DNA of 64,000 bases from Vitellaria paradoxa (GCA_019916065.1 CM034238.1:25035246-25099245), one strand, 5' to 3'; positions 1-11,711 are shown, counted from the stretch's first letter. Notes: a model not told the origin generated them from the letters alone. Made by a program: numbers and translations.

Positions 1-538
1 CTAGCACATTTTCTTTTTTCAAAATCCAAAAATAAATTCCCCTTTTAAAAACTCAAAATTTTGTTTTTTAAACTCTTTACATATTATCATTAAGTTCAAT
101 TTAATGGTCCATTAGAGTGTGAAGTGTTCCAGAGATTGGACGGGAGTTTGAGAGGAAGTTTTGGTTTGTTAAAGATCCCAATCATTCGTTGAAGAATAAA
201 ATTCAATCTGTGGAATCCAAAAGAGGTGAATAGAGTCCCAAATAAAAAGAGATATGTAAAAAGCAAGTCTAATTACGTCTATTCCTAATCCTAAATGGAA
301 TGTAGGGATTCATATGGAAACATAGTATCTATTTAGATACGTTCGAATAACCGTTTCTCATAACGAGAATTATATTTCTATTCCGGTCTGGTTCGGACTC
401 TTTTTGATTTATGATTTATCATTACCATAGAATTTGGGGAGTAGATAGGAGTTAATCAGTAACGGAAGGTGTTTAGTTTAATATTTGAATTTTAATTTAT
501 GAAAGGAACATTTTAAAATGTGTTGTGTTTTATTATAC

Positions 539-580
<42 letters not shown>

Positions 581-871
581 TTTCGCCAACATCTTCCAGA
601 GAATTATCGAGGGCTCTAGCTCGCCAATTCTGAAGTAAGTCGTTTTGAAGCAACCAGCTAGTCATTAGTTATTCCTACACAATCAATTTTGCCTCCCTTG
701 GATTGGAGTGCCTAAGTCAGCGGAACTCCCTAGACTAAGCATTACAATGCTTAAGTGAATAGATACAACTTTTTACAAGAATGCTATGCTTGCTTGTATT
801 CACTTTTACCGTTGGATACTTCTACGCAAATAACTACTACTACTTATAGGAAGCCACGTTCACAATGGATG
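1..871. other. Gene-free AT-rich flank
   Basis: No credible coding region or RNA gene is visible. The sequence is AT-rich and not part of the duplicated units that begin near 5150. It contains one dinucleotide microsatellite, listed separately. Confidence 0.6.
537..580. repeat. (AT)n-(GT)n compound microsatellite
   Basis: A run of AT dinucleotides passes directly into about a dozen GT dinucleotides. Such tracts are usually polymorphic in length. Confidence 0.9.
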
Positions 872-878
872 GTGAACA

Positions 879-1297
879 GGGGTAAAAAAGAGTCGAATTA
901 AGTTGAGTCTCAACTTTTTTGATCTCGGCTCGAACTTTCTGAATTGAGTTTAAACTCGAGCTTAATTCGAGCTTTTATATAAACTTGAGCTCGACTCGAT
1001 AAAAAAGATTTTGAAATCGAGTTCAACTTGCAAATAACTCGAATTAAACTAAAACGTCGTTTTGTTTTAAAATATAATAAAACTATTATTAAAAATATAT
1101 GTATATTATTTTATCGAGTCTACTTGTGAGTTTTTGAACGAAACTTTTTCAAGCTCGAGCTCGAGGTCGAATCTAAACGAGGCATAAATTAAATTCAATT
1201 TGAACTTGTTTTAGTCACGAACTGAGTTTGAGCAGAATTTTTTTCGAGCCGAACTCGAATAACTCACGAATATCTTGATTCGTTTCCAATCCTAATA
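879..1297. mobile_element. Small TIR element rich in TCGAG/CTCGA motifs
   Basis: A 419-bp AT-rich block with many GAGCTCGA-like motifs is flanked by the 7-bp direct repeat GTGAACA at 872-878 and 1298-1304. The left end (GGGGTAAAAAAGAGTCGA) and the reverse complement of the right end (TAGGATTGGAAACGAATC) are loosely similar, as in degraded terminal inverted repeats. It carries no ORF. It is probably a non-autonomous DNA transposon; the superfamily is not certain. Confidence 0.55.
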
Positions 1298-1578
1298 GTG
1301 AACATCAATTTAAACAAAGGTGGAGAATATGCCTCTTAATTCACTAATCAAAATTGCCTCTTTATCTGTTAGTCGGTTACAAGCATTTTGCCCCTCTATC
1401 CTAACACATCGATCGGTCGGTTTGCTTCCCACAAAACTGATTGCTGGTTTGAATCCTCTCTAAGTATCGTAATGCAGGATTCTACCATCCTTTTTTTACT
1501 CTGATTAAAAAAAAAAAAAATTACAAGCATTCTCACTAGTCGTATTTAGAGTAAATTTAGGGAATACTAAAATATTTT

Positions 1579-1733
1579 GGGAGTGTTTGGTTGATAAAAA
1601 TTTGTTCAAAAAGTACAGTAAAAGTACAAAGATTTGATGTAAAATGATATATGATAAAATTTGATTAAAAAAAGTATAAAAAATTAGTAAAAGTTGATGA
1701 GTTTTGATTGATTTTAGCTAACCAAACATCTTC
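1579..1733. mobile_element. Short MITE with GTGTTTGGTT termini
   Basis: A block of about 155 bp begins GGGAGTGTTTGGTTGATAAA and ends with the inverted counterpart (AGCTAACCAAACATCTTC). The interior is AT-rich and non-coding. Similar short elements recur in all three units (5522, 26329, 56316), so this is a local MITE family. No clear target-site duplication was found. Confidence 0.55.
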
Positions 1734-1985
1734 TATACGTGACATCATGGCTTGCATCATTATATTACTTGCACATAAATACCCTTATAAATGGGGGATA
1801 ACAAGAATGCTGTCAATTTGGTGACAATCCTGGAACGAATCATTAGATTAAATTCAAAAGCTCAAATATATTCGTATATTTTTTTAAGTTAAAAATAAAA
1901 ATTTATAAATATATTTATGCCTTTAAATTTTAATCTGACAACTAATTGAATTATCATCCAGTTTGAGGTAAGCCAAGGTTCTACC

Positions 1986-2536
1986 TAGGGGCGGATCCAA
2001 AATTTTCAGGGAGGGGGGCACCGGGTATCTAAGACGAGAATAACAAATTATCTTCGGACTAAGAGTAGGAGAGAAATAATGTCGCTTTTAGGGAGAGATA
2101 AAATTATTCTTGAACATTAAACCGTTAATTATACTTTTTTCAATTTAATGGTTCAACTAGTTATTTTAACAGTATCTGAGATTTAATAAGATGTCTATCA
2201 TTACTTAAAAAAATATAATTATTATTAAGTTTTTATTGTTTATAAAATTTATTATGTTATATATTATATTTTTTGATATTATGCACAAAAATATTGAATA
2301 GTGTAATAGGACAATATATTTTATTTCAAAAAAATACTTGGGTTTAATTTTTATAAACTCTTTTTATGTTGAAAAATTTTGAATTTACTTTAGTTTTTAA
2401 ATAAAGCCAATATAACCTAACTTTAAATTAATTTATTTTTCAATTAAAGGTAAAATGTAAAGGGCATTTTTGTAATTTAATATAAAAAATCCAGGGGTCA
2501 CTTGCCCCCCCTTGCCCTAAGGTGGCTCCGCCAGTG
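1986..2536. mobile_element. Non-autonomous hAT element with 8-bp TSD
   Basis: The element starts TAGGGGCGGATCC and ends GGTGGCTCCGCCAGTG, which are imperfect inverted repeats of the CAGNGGCGGA type typical of plant hAT MITEs. It is flanked by a perfect 8-bp duplication, GTTCTACC, at 1978-1985 and 2537-2544, the length expected for hAT. The 551-bp interior is AT-rich and encodes no transposase. The first base is T where C is usual, so the left end may be decayed. Confidence 0.8.
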
Positions 2537-2590
2537 GTTCTACCCTTATTACTTGCGTCAATGCCCTAGTTGCATGATTTCAATGAAAAA

Positions 2591-2820
2591 TACGCTTATA
2601 CTTTTTTTTTTTTATACTCATGTTTATACCTTTTTAATTTATACTAGTCATTACCTGTAGTGATCAATGTATTTGTTCAAAATTATCACAGATCATAGTC
2701 ACAAGATGTCTTGATCTTGCGACTGATCTTGCGGCTGTGATGATTTTGAATGAAATGCATAATAATCAGTATAAATTGACAGAGTATAAATAAGAATATA
2801 AAAGATTAGGTGTAAGCGTA
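2591..2820. repeat. 230-bp foldback (long inverted repeat)
   Basis: The left arm (TACGCTTATAC..., AATTTATACTAGTCATTA, TTCAAAATTATCACAG) reads as the inverse of the right arm (CTGTGATGATTTTGAA, TAATCAGTATAAATT, GTGTAAGCGTA). The whole block can fold into one imperfect hairpin whose short central loop lies near 2705-2730. No ORF and no clear target duplication. Probably a foldback MITE; a small-RNA-producing hairpin is possible. Confidence 0.6.
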
Positions 2821-4400
2821 TCATCACTAATTCCATTGCTGCTTCGATAAGTGTCTTAAAAGCATCTATTTGCACGGAATCTATGGGGCGCCAATTAAGC
2901 GGGCCATGAGAGGTTGCTGTGGGTTAATTTATTTATTTATTTATTTTTTTCCCTTCTCCAGCAGTTCTCTCTAAACTTGACGGCGAGGTGAAGTAGCTAA
3001 ATTTTTCATCTTGCGTTTCTCGGAAGATGTAATAGAAGATTTGCATCCCGCAGTGTAATTCTTTCTTCCACCGAGCTTGCAAGGATTTTGACAAAATCTA
3101 TATAACAAGAAAGTTTAAGAATTTAAATTTAAGATATTTTAAATTGTTAAATTCATTAAATGTTTGAGATTATTTTTTTTCACTATATTTTTTTGAATAA
3201 TTTTTTTTTATAAAAGTTTTTAAATTGATATTTTTAGAAATATAATAATATTTTACACATTTATTAAACATTATATAGATATCTATTAGACAAAGTTAAT
3301 AAAAATTTTTTATTTAAAAAAAAGTAATATTTAGACTTTAATTTTTTTAAAAAAATTAAAAATAAACATTTAAATTGAAAATTTAATTTTAATATACATA
3401 AACTTATTTTTATAATTTTTTATATAGGTTTATTTTATAAATTTGCATTTGAGCTCTTTTAAGCCAAATTATGTAAAGGCATGGATAATTGTAGTTATTG
3501 TACGGTGAAAAAATAACCCCATTTTGCACCAATTTTCATATTTGCCCTCTCTCTCAGTGTGGACTTGCATGTAAGACAATAGTGAATAAAGCAACTGAAG
3601 ATAGTCTCGACCAGGGAAGTTCCAATGCTTAAATTAGTTGTAAGTATGAATAATGACCTCATGTAAATAAAGTGATAGAGAGAGAAAGAGATGACCCTTA
3701 CTTTGCACACATCTCTGGTATTTATAAATGTATATTGTGAAATATGCATTATCTTGATTTAACTGTAATAGTGATAGGTAATATTAAATGATAGTGATGA
3801 TGTAATTATTGAATTGATGAAGTGACTTTTTTTATATATATTATGCAAATTTTGTCCTTTAATATACTTAAGTATATTGAATCTAGTAATTTTATAGTAT
3901 AACTATCAAATTATTTAATCTCAATTTAATTAGAATATACCTTTTGTTGAGTTGTAATTTATGGAAAAGGAACTACATGAAAGAATATTTTTTGGCCACA
4001 CAATTAGCAATACTGTATAGGATGAAAAATACTACAAAAAGTGTTTTTTTTTTTTTTAATAACAATTGTACCGTCCTTACCGTTTTTTACTGGGCTTTTC
4101 TATATAGGATTGGAATTTTTCAAAAGCTCGGTCACAAATGAAAATTTGTAATCTCGTAGGAATGGCAAATGAAATTTCTTCTCTTATTTTACCCTTAACT
4201 TAACTCCCCGTAAAACACTCATTTCTTTATGTTGTTATTTTCGTGAAACAAGTTATATTAGTTGTCTTAATCAACTCAATTTAATAAAATTTTAGTCTCA
4301 AACTAGTTATAGTCGGCTGCATAAATTATATTTATCTATTCATTTTGTTATGTGTTATGCTTTTTGTAAAATTATATGAAATTAAATCTTTCTCACAATG
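2821..4400. other. AT-rich intergenic DNA
   Basis: Homopolymer and TTTA runs, for example near 2928-2948 and 3165-3430. The only ORFs are short, low-complexity and unlike any protein family known to me. Nothing supportable as a gene. Confidence 0.55.
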
Positions 4401-4566
4401 GCTCCGTTTGGAGCTATATAAAATAAAACAAAATTTTACAAATCTCTACAAACACGAATTACGATACAACAAAATTTAAATTCTTCACTCACTACATGAA
4501 TTACGAGACATTTACTTTTACAATTTTATTTTATTTTATACACTTTTATACAACTCCAAACACGCT
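4401..4566. mobile_element. MITE with terminal inverted repeats of about 40 bp
   Basis: The left end GCTCCGTTTGGAGCTATATA and the reverse complement of the right end (GAGCGTGTTTGGAGTTGTAT) match, and the similarity continues through AAAATAAAACAAAATTTTAC. The block is about 166 bp with no coding capacity. The target duplication is not obvious. Confidence 0.65.
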
Positions 4567-5150
4567 CATTAATTTTGGTCAATATAATCTTAAGTTAATC
4601 CTTTGTCCTCCATATCTTTTCTATATGAATAGACTCACTTTCTATATCGATGCATCCCTGGACCTACATTGAATATGACCAAATCATTTTAACCGACCTC
4701 AACTCAACTTCTTTTTTATCGTTGCTATGTTAACTTTTGAATATATTTATTTTATATCTTATCTTTTTTTGCATTAACACATTTATCTTAATATTCTTAA
4801 ATCTGCTACATTAATCTTAGTATGATATTTCTTAATGGTTAAACACTTTGTATCACAAAATATAGTTGGTGTAATGACTATTTTATAAAATTTTCTTTTC
4901 AGTTTAATAGTTATTATCTAGTCACACACATTTTCATTTTAACCACTTAATTCAAATCTTATAAATAATGTTCTACAAGCATTATGCTTCTTAATGGCCC
5001 AACTTTTTACACCACAAAGCATAGTTAATCTTACGACTATTATATAAAATTTTGCTTTTACCTTAATAGGTATTCTTCAGTCATACACTTTTTTATTTTA
5101 ATAACCTAGCTCGATTCTTATGATAACATTCTCTTCAATTACCTAGTTAG
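4567..5150. other. AT-rich intergenic DNA up to the first tandem unit
   Basis: No gene, RNA or clear mobile element seen. Similarity to the other units begins just after this stretch. Confidence 0.5.
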
Positions 5151-5521
5151 AAAATTTAAAATAAATAAGCAATAATTATTATCCATTTAGATGAAATATA
5201 AATTATTAAATTTGGAAGTTCAATTCTAATCAATTTTTATCCACCCTTGTAAAAAGTGTGGCAAATTGAATGGAAATCTATATTTCTAATCCTAGCTAGC
5301 TTATGTAAAGTATGCTTCATGTGTAAGTTGACGTGCTTGTTATGAAATATATATATATATATACATACACACCTTTTGGGTTAAAATGAAATAAATGAAA
5401 GAAAATAAAAGTAAGCCCTCTTTCTTATTCTGATTTCCTAATAGAAGTAGGGTTTGCACCAATCACAATGGTAACATTGTAAATTGCGTAGCAAGCAATA
5501 TTTCATTCTGTTAACAAGTCT

Positions 5522-5645
5522 AGGGATTGTTCAGTTGAAAAAAAAATATAATAAAAATATAAAAATTTAATATAAAAGTGACAATAACGAAATTTAATTG
5601 AAGAAAATTGATAAATTTTTTTTATATTAAATAGGATTTTAATAT
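5522..5645. mobile_element. Decayed MITE (unit 1 copy)
   Basis: Corresponds to better preserved copies at 26329 and 56316 with GTTTGGTT / ACCAAAC termini; here the left end reads GGGATTGTTCAGTTG and the right end is eroded. Non-coding. Confidence 0.45.
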
Positions 5646-5734
5646 TTTACTATTATGTGGTCATTTGTCATTGATTCGTTTGAAATCTTTGTAATTATTT
5701 CGAATCCTAGTTGTAATAGAATTCGTAATAGTGT

Positions 5735-6125
5735 TTTTGCGGATGGGGCGGCAAGGAAATGATGTTTATCAGTGAAGTAATGAGTTCCCTCCCTCCATCC
5801 CTCCATTCTTACTCTTCGGGAAGGATAAGTCTGCTGCGTTTACACACCGGTGCATATTTGGTGTATTTATGTGTCGTTAATTTTGAAACAGTAATAAATC
5901 ATCTAATGATTGTGGTGATAACAAAAATTTATACTGATTATAACGAATTATAATCAATTAAACCTCATATATCTTATGTATCAAACAGTATACTACACCA
6001 GACCTTCCACGGATCCCTTACTCTTCTCTTTCCATAATCGCACTACTTTTCATGCCATCAGTTTACCTGAGTTTGAAGTGGCGTTCTTGGTTGTGTTTGG
6101 ATCTTTAATTTGTGAAAGAAATGCA
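5735..6125 (+). promoter_or_regulatory. Orphan 5' leader of the MED26-like gene (unit 1)
   Basis: The stretch containing TTCCCTCCCTCC, CTCTTTCCATAATCGCAC, CATCAGTTTACC and GTTTGAAGTGGCGTTC matches, in order, the sequence immediately upstream of the MED26-like start codon (7620-7752). No coding sequence follows. Equivalent orphan leaders lie about 2 kb upstream of the gene in units 2 and 3, so this partial duplication predates the unit duplication. The unit 1 copy is interrupted by a 200-bp insertion at 5818. Confidence 0.55.
5818..6017. mobile_element. 200-bp insertion with 9-bp target duplication
   Basis: The insert is flanked by the perfect 9-bp repeat TTACTCTTC at 5809-5817 and 6018-6026. 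Units 2 and 3 have a single TTACTCTTC at the matching site (about 26625 and 56608), so the empty site is directly seen. A 9-bp duplication is typical of Mutator-like elements. Both ends begin GGGA when read inward, but longer terminal repeats are weak. Confidence 0.65.
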
Positions 6126-6247
6126 AAAATAAAGGAAAATGCATGAAAATAAAATGAAGTAAAGTGGGCTAAATTTAATTCAATTTTTTTTTTGTTTCTT
6201 TTTTACTTTGGTTAGAAAAATGAAAAAAAATATACTTAAATAATTTA

Positions 6248-6583
6248 GATGGCATTTGGTTTACTTTTGTGTTTTCTATTTTTTATTTTTATTTTATATG
6301 TTAAAAATTTTAAAACGAAGAAATAAAAAATATTTTATTCTCTTTGTTTTAAGATTTTTCTTATTTTTTGTTAAAAACTCTCAAAATAACTTTTTATCAT
6401 TTTTTATTTCATGTGTAAACTTATTTTCAGTTTTCAAAAACAAAATTTGAAAATACAAGCAACCAAATGAATTTTGAATTGTTTTCCTTATTTTCAAAAG
6501 TATAAAATAAAAAATGAGATCAAAATAGAAAATAAAAAATAAAAACAAAAAATAAAAAATAGAAAAACAAATCAAATGACCTC
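6248..6583. mobile_element. PIF/Harbinger-like MITE (TTA duplication)
   Basis: A 336-bp block begins GATGGCATTTGGTTT and ends CAAATCAAATGACCTC, inverted versions of each other, with TTA on both sides (6245-6247 and 6584-6586). The matching site in units 2 and 3 reads AATAATTTAATATTTTGAA without the block, so the insertion is confirmed by empty sites. The small ORFs inside are low-complexity translations of poly-A/T tracts. Confidence 0.75.
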
Positions 6584-7555
6584 TTAATATTTTGAACCTT
6601 CATATGAACATGTGCTATAAATTTTAATAAAATATAAGTAATAATTATTACCCATTTAAATCAAATATGAACTATTAAATTGAGAAATTCAGTTTTGATC
6701 AATTTTTACTCACACTTAAAAAAGTTGCGGTAAATTGAATGAATATCTAAATTCCGAATCCTAGATAACTTATGTAAAGTATGCTTCGTATGTAAGTTGG
6801 CATATTTGTTATATATATATATATATATATGTATATATTTCAGTTTTTTAAATAAAATAAAAAATAATAAGTCATTTTTGTCGATTCTTATTTCCTAATA
6901 GAAATAGGGTTTGCACGATTATAAAGGTAACTTTGTGAATTGCGCGACACATAATATTTCACTTTGCTGATAAATCTAATATTTTATTATGAGGTCACTT
7001 GTCATTAATTCGTTTCGAATCCTTCTCATTGTTCCAAATTCTACGTAAGGGCCCCTTTGGAATTAAAAAAAAAAGAAATATTATTATTATTGTTATTATT
7101 ATTATTATTTGTGTGTGTATGTGTTTGACAACACCACAGTTGGAGAAATTTTTTACCAACTTTTTATTAGACAACCAAAAATTTTTAAAAATTCTTAAAA
7201 ATTTCTCCAACTTTTCACTAAACAATTAAAAGTTACTAGAAATTTCTAAAAGGCACTAAAAATATTGAAACTTTTATATCATTTCAAATTAACTCAAAAC
7301 ACAAAATTTGAAAATAATAGAATTTGATTAGAACAATTCTATTCCTAAACCATCTAAATAAATAGATAAATTTATCTTTATATTTAATATATATCTATAT
7401 ATATATATATTTTTAAGTCAAATTTAATATTTTTTTTAAATCAATTCAACTTTTAATTTCATTTTAAATATATATAAAATTTTATTTATCAAACCAAATC
7501 TTATCAAATCTTTCTTTTAAACGCAAATCAAGTAGCATTAATGTCTCAAACAGTG
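6584..7555. other. Upstream region of MED26-like copy 1
   Basis: AT-rich DNA with (TA)n near 6811-6830 and an ATT-repeat near 7080-7110. The part from about 7280 to 7555 is the right-hand portion of a MITE complete in units 2 and 3 (28448-28858, 57484-57896); the left terminus is missing here. No gene. Confidence 0.55.
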
Positions 7556-7752
7556 TAATAGAATTCGGTTGGAACCAACGGTAACCACCAACGGTAACTC
7601 TGCGAATTGGGCGGCAAGGAATTGAACTAGTTCCCTCCCTTCCTTCCTCCATGCCTCCTCCTTCTCTTCTCTTTCCATAATCGCACAACTTTTCTCCCCA
7701 AATCATCAGTTTATCTGTGTTTGAAGTTGCGTTCTGGGTTGTGTAATCAATC

Positions 7753-8662
7753 ATGGATACGAATCTTGAAGCCATGAATGAACGGAAGAGGTTCTTCGAA
7801 AGTAGAGGGAAAGAAGTGTTCGATCTTCTGGAGTCCGCGATCAACTACGCTGCGTTGTGTCACCCGGACGAGTTCTTCGAGCGCAGAGATCAAATCGTTC
7901 AGTTACTATCTGCGAGGCAGCAACGACCACGCGTTCATGTTTCTGATCAAGAAGAAGATGCTAGGACCAATTCAAGCGATTATTCTGATATGGCTTTGTT
8001 GCGGGTGAAGGAGCATAGGGCAGAGGGATGTGTCTTCGCTTCCAAGAAAAGCACATGTGAGTCAAAGCCTGACGGCACTGAAACAGTCATCTCCGATTCT
8101 GAAAAATGCCCTGCCTCTGGTAATATTGGTATGGGTACAGAAGAAGATAAAGAACCAAAGCGGCGCCATATAATTAGGATAAAGCTTCGGCCAAAACCCA
8201 ACAAAGAAGAGCAATTTCCGGCCCTGGAGGAAGCTAAGTCTCGGGTTGCAATTGAAGAAAAAGAAAAAGAACCAGAGACGAAGTGGGATGCAGAAGTCAA
8301 ACTGCCAGTCCCTTATCTAGTTCCGAAGAAAAGCTGCTCAAAGCCAGCGGAAGTTGGGATTGTGACCCGAAAATTCTCAGAGAAAAGCAGCTAGCGAGAG
8401 GAAAATCACAGAGAAAAAAAGGGCGATGATCAAAGAACAGGAGTCAATGTGCTCGGATTTTGAAGTCAAACTTGAAGCCTCCAAGAGGAAACTCAACAAC
8501 GAAGGGTACAAACAATATGAGGACGTAAAGCGAAAGAAGAAGATACAGATGATTGAGTTGAGGGATCTCCCTCGAGGAAGGGTTGGTTGCAGGCCGGTGC
8601 ATCACGTTGGAAGCAATAAAGGCAGACCAATAAATCACATTCACAGTTGTTGCACTAGATGA
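7753..8662 (+). pseudogene. MED26-like gene, copy 1 (premature stop)
   Basis: This copy matches the intact gene of unit 3. The first segment (7753-8394, 213 codons) carries the N-terminal helical motif EVFDLLESAINYAAL followed by HPDEFFERRDQIVQLL, which resembles the N terminus of plant Mediator subunit 26-like proteins. A 4-bp insertion (CTAG, 8391-8394, absent from copies 2 and 3) creates TAG at 8392-8394 and shifts the frame. The remaining C-terminal part stays open from 8426 to 8662 and contains KLEASKRKLN and MIELRDLPRG, like the MED26 C-terminal tail. A truncated protein could still be made. No introns are evident. The leader is pyrimidine-rich (7626-7680). The ATG matches the start in the other copies. 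Confidence 0.7.
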
Positions 8663-11497
8663 TAATCAGCCCCTCAAAGTTATTCACGCAAATAAAAAGA
8701 ATTGCGCGCAGTTTGATCCCTATTTTGTGTTGTGCTGTGGGGTACCTTCATTAGGTTCAGCTGCTTCTATTAATTGATAAAAATATATACAAATATTTTT
8801 TTTTTAAGCATTCATAATGTGTCTTTACTTGGCCTACCCATACTTGAAACCTGAAAGAGTCTTTGATCTACCCAAATTTGTTTGTATATAATTGTCTTTG
8901 AAAGATACAAATCAACTCTCTTAGTTTGACTCAATTGTCCGGATGATATTTAAATTTATCTAGGTTTTATGTTCTACATGTCCGATATAATTCTTCTGAT
9001 TCTTTACATAGCCTAAGCGACTAAGGCAGCTCTTAATCCTCAAACAAAATTGTTTGATTTTTAAATCATACAAACAAAAAAGTGACACATTTCACTATAA
9101 TCTCTAGATAAAACAAAGACAAAACTCATCAATGCTTGTCCATTTATTCAAATAGTTCATTCTAGTAGTGTAACTAGTATATGTTCTATATCTGATGTTA
9201 TTAAGAGTACACATGTTGAATGCATTGGTTTAGCTCGGATTAACTAGCAGTTTCATCCTTTCAGACCAATAATACTTGCAAGCAAATAAATTAATTATTA
9301 GAACTTTGGGATACACTAATCAATTATAAGGCATAATGACACTGTCAAAACTTATCAAACTCTAAAATTAATTTTTCTTCTGTTAATAAAAGAAAAAACT
9401 ACCTACATTTAACTCTCTCCAAAACTTGGTAGTGCAAGAAGCTTGGGAAATGGGTTGACTTTTTTTTTTTTAATTTAAAATCAAATCATAATCTCTTAAC
9501 ATGTGATAATCATTTTCAGGCACATAACTCAATTGGTAATGTGAGCAACAGAACAATAATAAATTCATCGAACTTTGACTTAGCCACCCCAAAAACATTA
9601 TAATAAAATAAAAAATAAAAAGATATATATATATATATATATATGAACACACATTCCGCTGATTATTCATAGCTTTGGATAATTATTTCTCAAAAATAAG
9701 CCCACAAACAGAAACATATAGCCACATAATGTCTTAAAAGATTTTAAAATCTCGTTCACCACAAAAGAACTGCATAGAAACCAACAAAACATTTCAGGAC
9801 AATTTACATAAACATGAAACCACAATTTAGACATCAAGAACAATAAAGCATTGCCAATATTTTCACACAAACTAACAGCATTTGATGCAATAGCTTGTTA
9901 TCAAACATAATGTAGCTTAAATATGGAACATAATAGTAATACTGGAATTGTAGGGCCGATCTCAAATAGCTAGGATATAGCTTTAATAACATAATTTTGA
10001 ATAATAATTCCCTTTTTCTCCAAAAATTGGGTATAATTTCCATGATGCTTAAAAGTAGGTTTAGTCTCCAAATTTTGGTTAAGCAATTTATTTCAACCAT
10101 CACCTTGCTTTGTTGGGAAAAAGGCCTAGTCGACAAGATAAGGAAGTATTATGGTGATATAGAGTCAAGTTGTTTCTTTTACCAAATTTCCACAAGGAAA
10201 CATCAATGCTTAATTATCATGTGTAAACCAATACTAAACACGTAACCATTATCCAATCCTCCATAGAATCTTAAAACATCATGAGATTTCAACTATTATT
10301 AAACATGTAACAATCATCTGATCTTTCATAAAATCTTAAACATCATGAAATTTCAACAAGAAATAAAACAGTAAAGGCAACATAAATAAGTTGGAGGTAG
10401 TTCTCTCACAATTTAGCTGCAAAATATTATTCACCATCCAAATTTGAATTCAACTAGTACTCTACTACCCGGCCCAACTTTATTAGAAAGTGAAAGAAAT
10501 TGAAACCACAATGTTGAAAGTTAGATTGTAGAATACATGGACTGTAGTTTTGAAAGAATAACATGTCCCACATTGAAAGTTTAAGAACCTTGTACTCAAT
10601 CTTTTAAGTAAACAAAAGTCAAACATGTAAGATCGGTAACTTTGGAAAATAAATAAATGTAGATTTACATAAATTAGTACGAAAAGATTACCTCAATAAA
10701 CCCTATCTCATTTCTCCAAGATTCTCCCGTTCATTACTATATACATCAGTAGCTTCTTTAGAAACACATTCAAACAGCAAGAAGCCACATGTTCTAAGGC
10801 AAAGCAGGGTGATGTCACTTTCAAAACACTTTTTTCCACTCTTCTAGTCTTCTTGTTGCAGTAACTCTCCCCTTCATAATCTGCCTCGAGGCTCTGAAAT
10901 GGGCTATGGACAACTCATTTCTACACATTCATTTCTTTTCTAACTCAGCTAACTTCACTGGACAATTGACAGGTAGAATGACCTTGAAGCAGTGGCAACA
11001 CGTCTCATCTATGAAATATATATATATACACAAACTTTACAGCTACAACATTGCCTACAAGTTATTTTCACTTTGTTTACTCTATGGGTGATTCAGTACC
11101 CTGCACCAGCTTTCAAAATTTCTTTTTTCAACACAATTATGTTAATGACAGGAGGAATACTGATCATGCTTGCCTCCTTTTCTTATTAGCTGGTGCATAT
11201 CATCCTAAGGATGGATTGACCTTATGAAGGGGTTTGGGCTCTCTATCCTTTGGGCATGTTTGTGTGCAAATCTTTCTTCTGTGATAAATCAGACATTTTG
11301 GAAACCTTTGCCACCTGAATAGAGGTCTATAAGAAACTAAATACGAACAATAAAAAAAAATGCTTCAAAGGAGCATAAGACAGTGTCTTTTATTACGTCA
11401 CTGCTGCTGTGTGTGTTAAGAATAACCTAGAAAAAAACCTAGATCGTCTGTTTTTGAACAGGCTCTTTTTGATTGTTGGAGAATCTTGGATTGTTCC
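8663..11497. other. Unit 1 intergenic region downstream of MED26-like copy 1
   Basis: This region is shared with 36558-39368 in unit 2 and 58982-61806 in unit 3. It contains a (TA)n tract near 9622-9643. Short ORFs on both strands are not conserved in frame between copies. No recognisable gene or RNA. Confidence 0.6.
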
Positions 11498-11711
11498 TGT
11501 TAAGTTTGGTATTATATATATTTAGTATTATATTTAGAATCTTGTAATTTATGGATTCCTTATTATGTATCATACCATAATTAGTATTACTATCCATATC
11601 ATACTAGGATTAGGGTTATTGTCCCGCTTATATAAGGGACCTTGTATCTTGTATTCAACACACATCAATAAATAAGATTTTTTTTCCCAATTCTTTTCTT
11701 TTCTTCTAACA
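11498..11711 (+). repeat. 5' LTR of the copia element
   Basis: Starts TGTTAAGTTTGG and ends CTTCTAACA, the canonical TG...CA. It contains a TATA-like box (CTTATATAAGGG, about 11628-11639) and an AATAAA (11667-11672), so promoter and polyadenylation signals are plausible. Confidence 0.95.

Noticed and set aside
6995..7229. Complementary ORFs on both strands around 7000-7230, and similar low-complexity ORFs near 6256-6575 and 27871
   Set aside because: A/T-rich chance frames containing Ile, Phe and Lys runs from ATT repeats and poly-A/T tracts.
10906..11189. Overlapping + strand ORFs in the intergenic region, with similar ones at 44085-44574 and 61297-61500
   Set aside because: They shift or break between copies, run through (TA)n tracts and match no protein family I know; conservation is explained by the segmental duplication.
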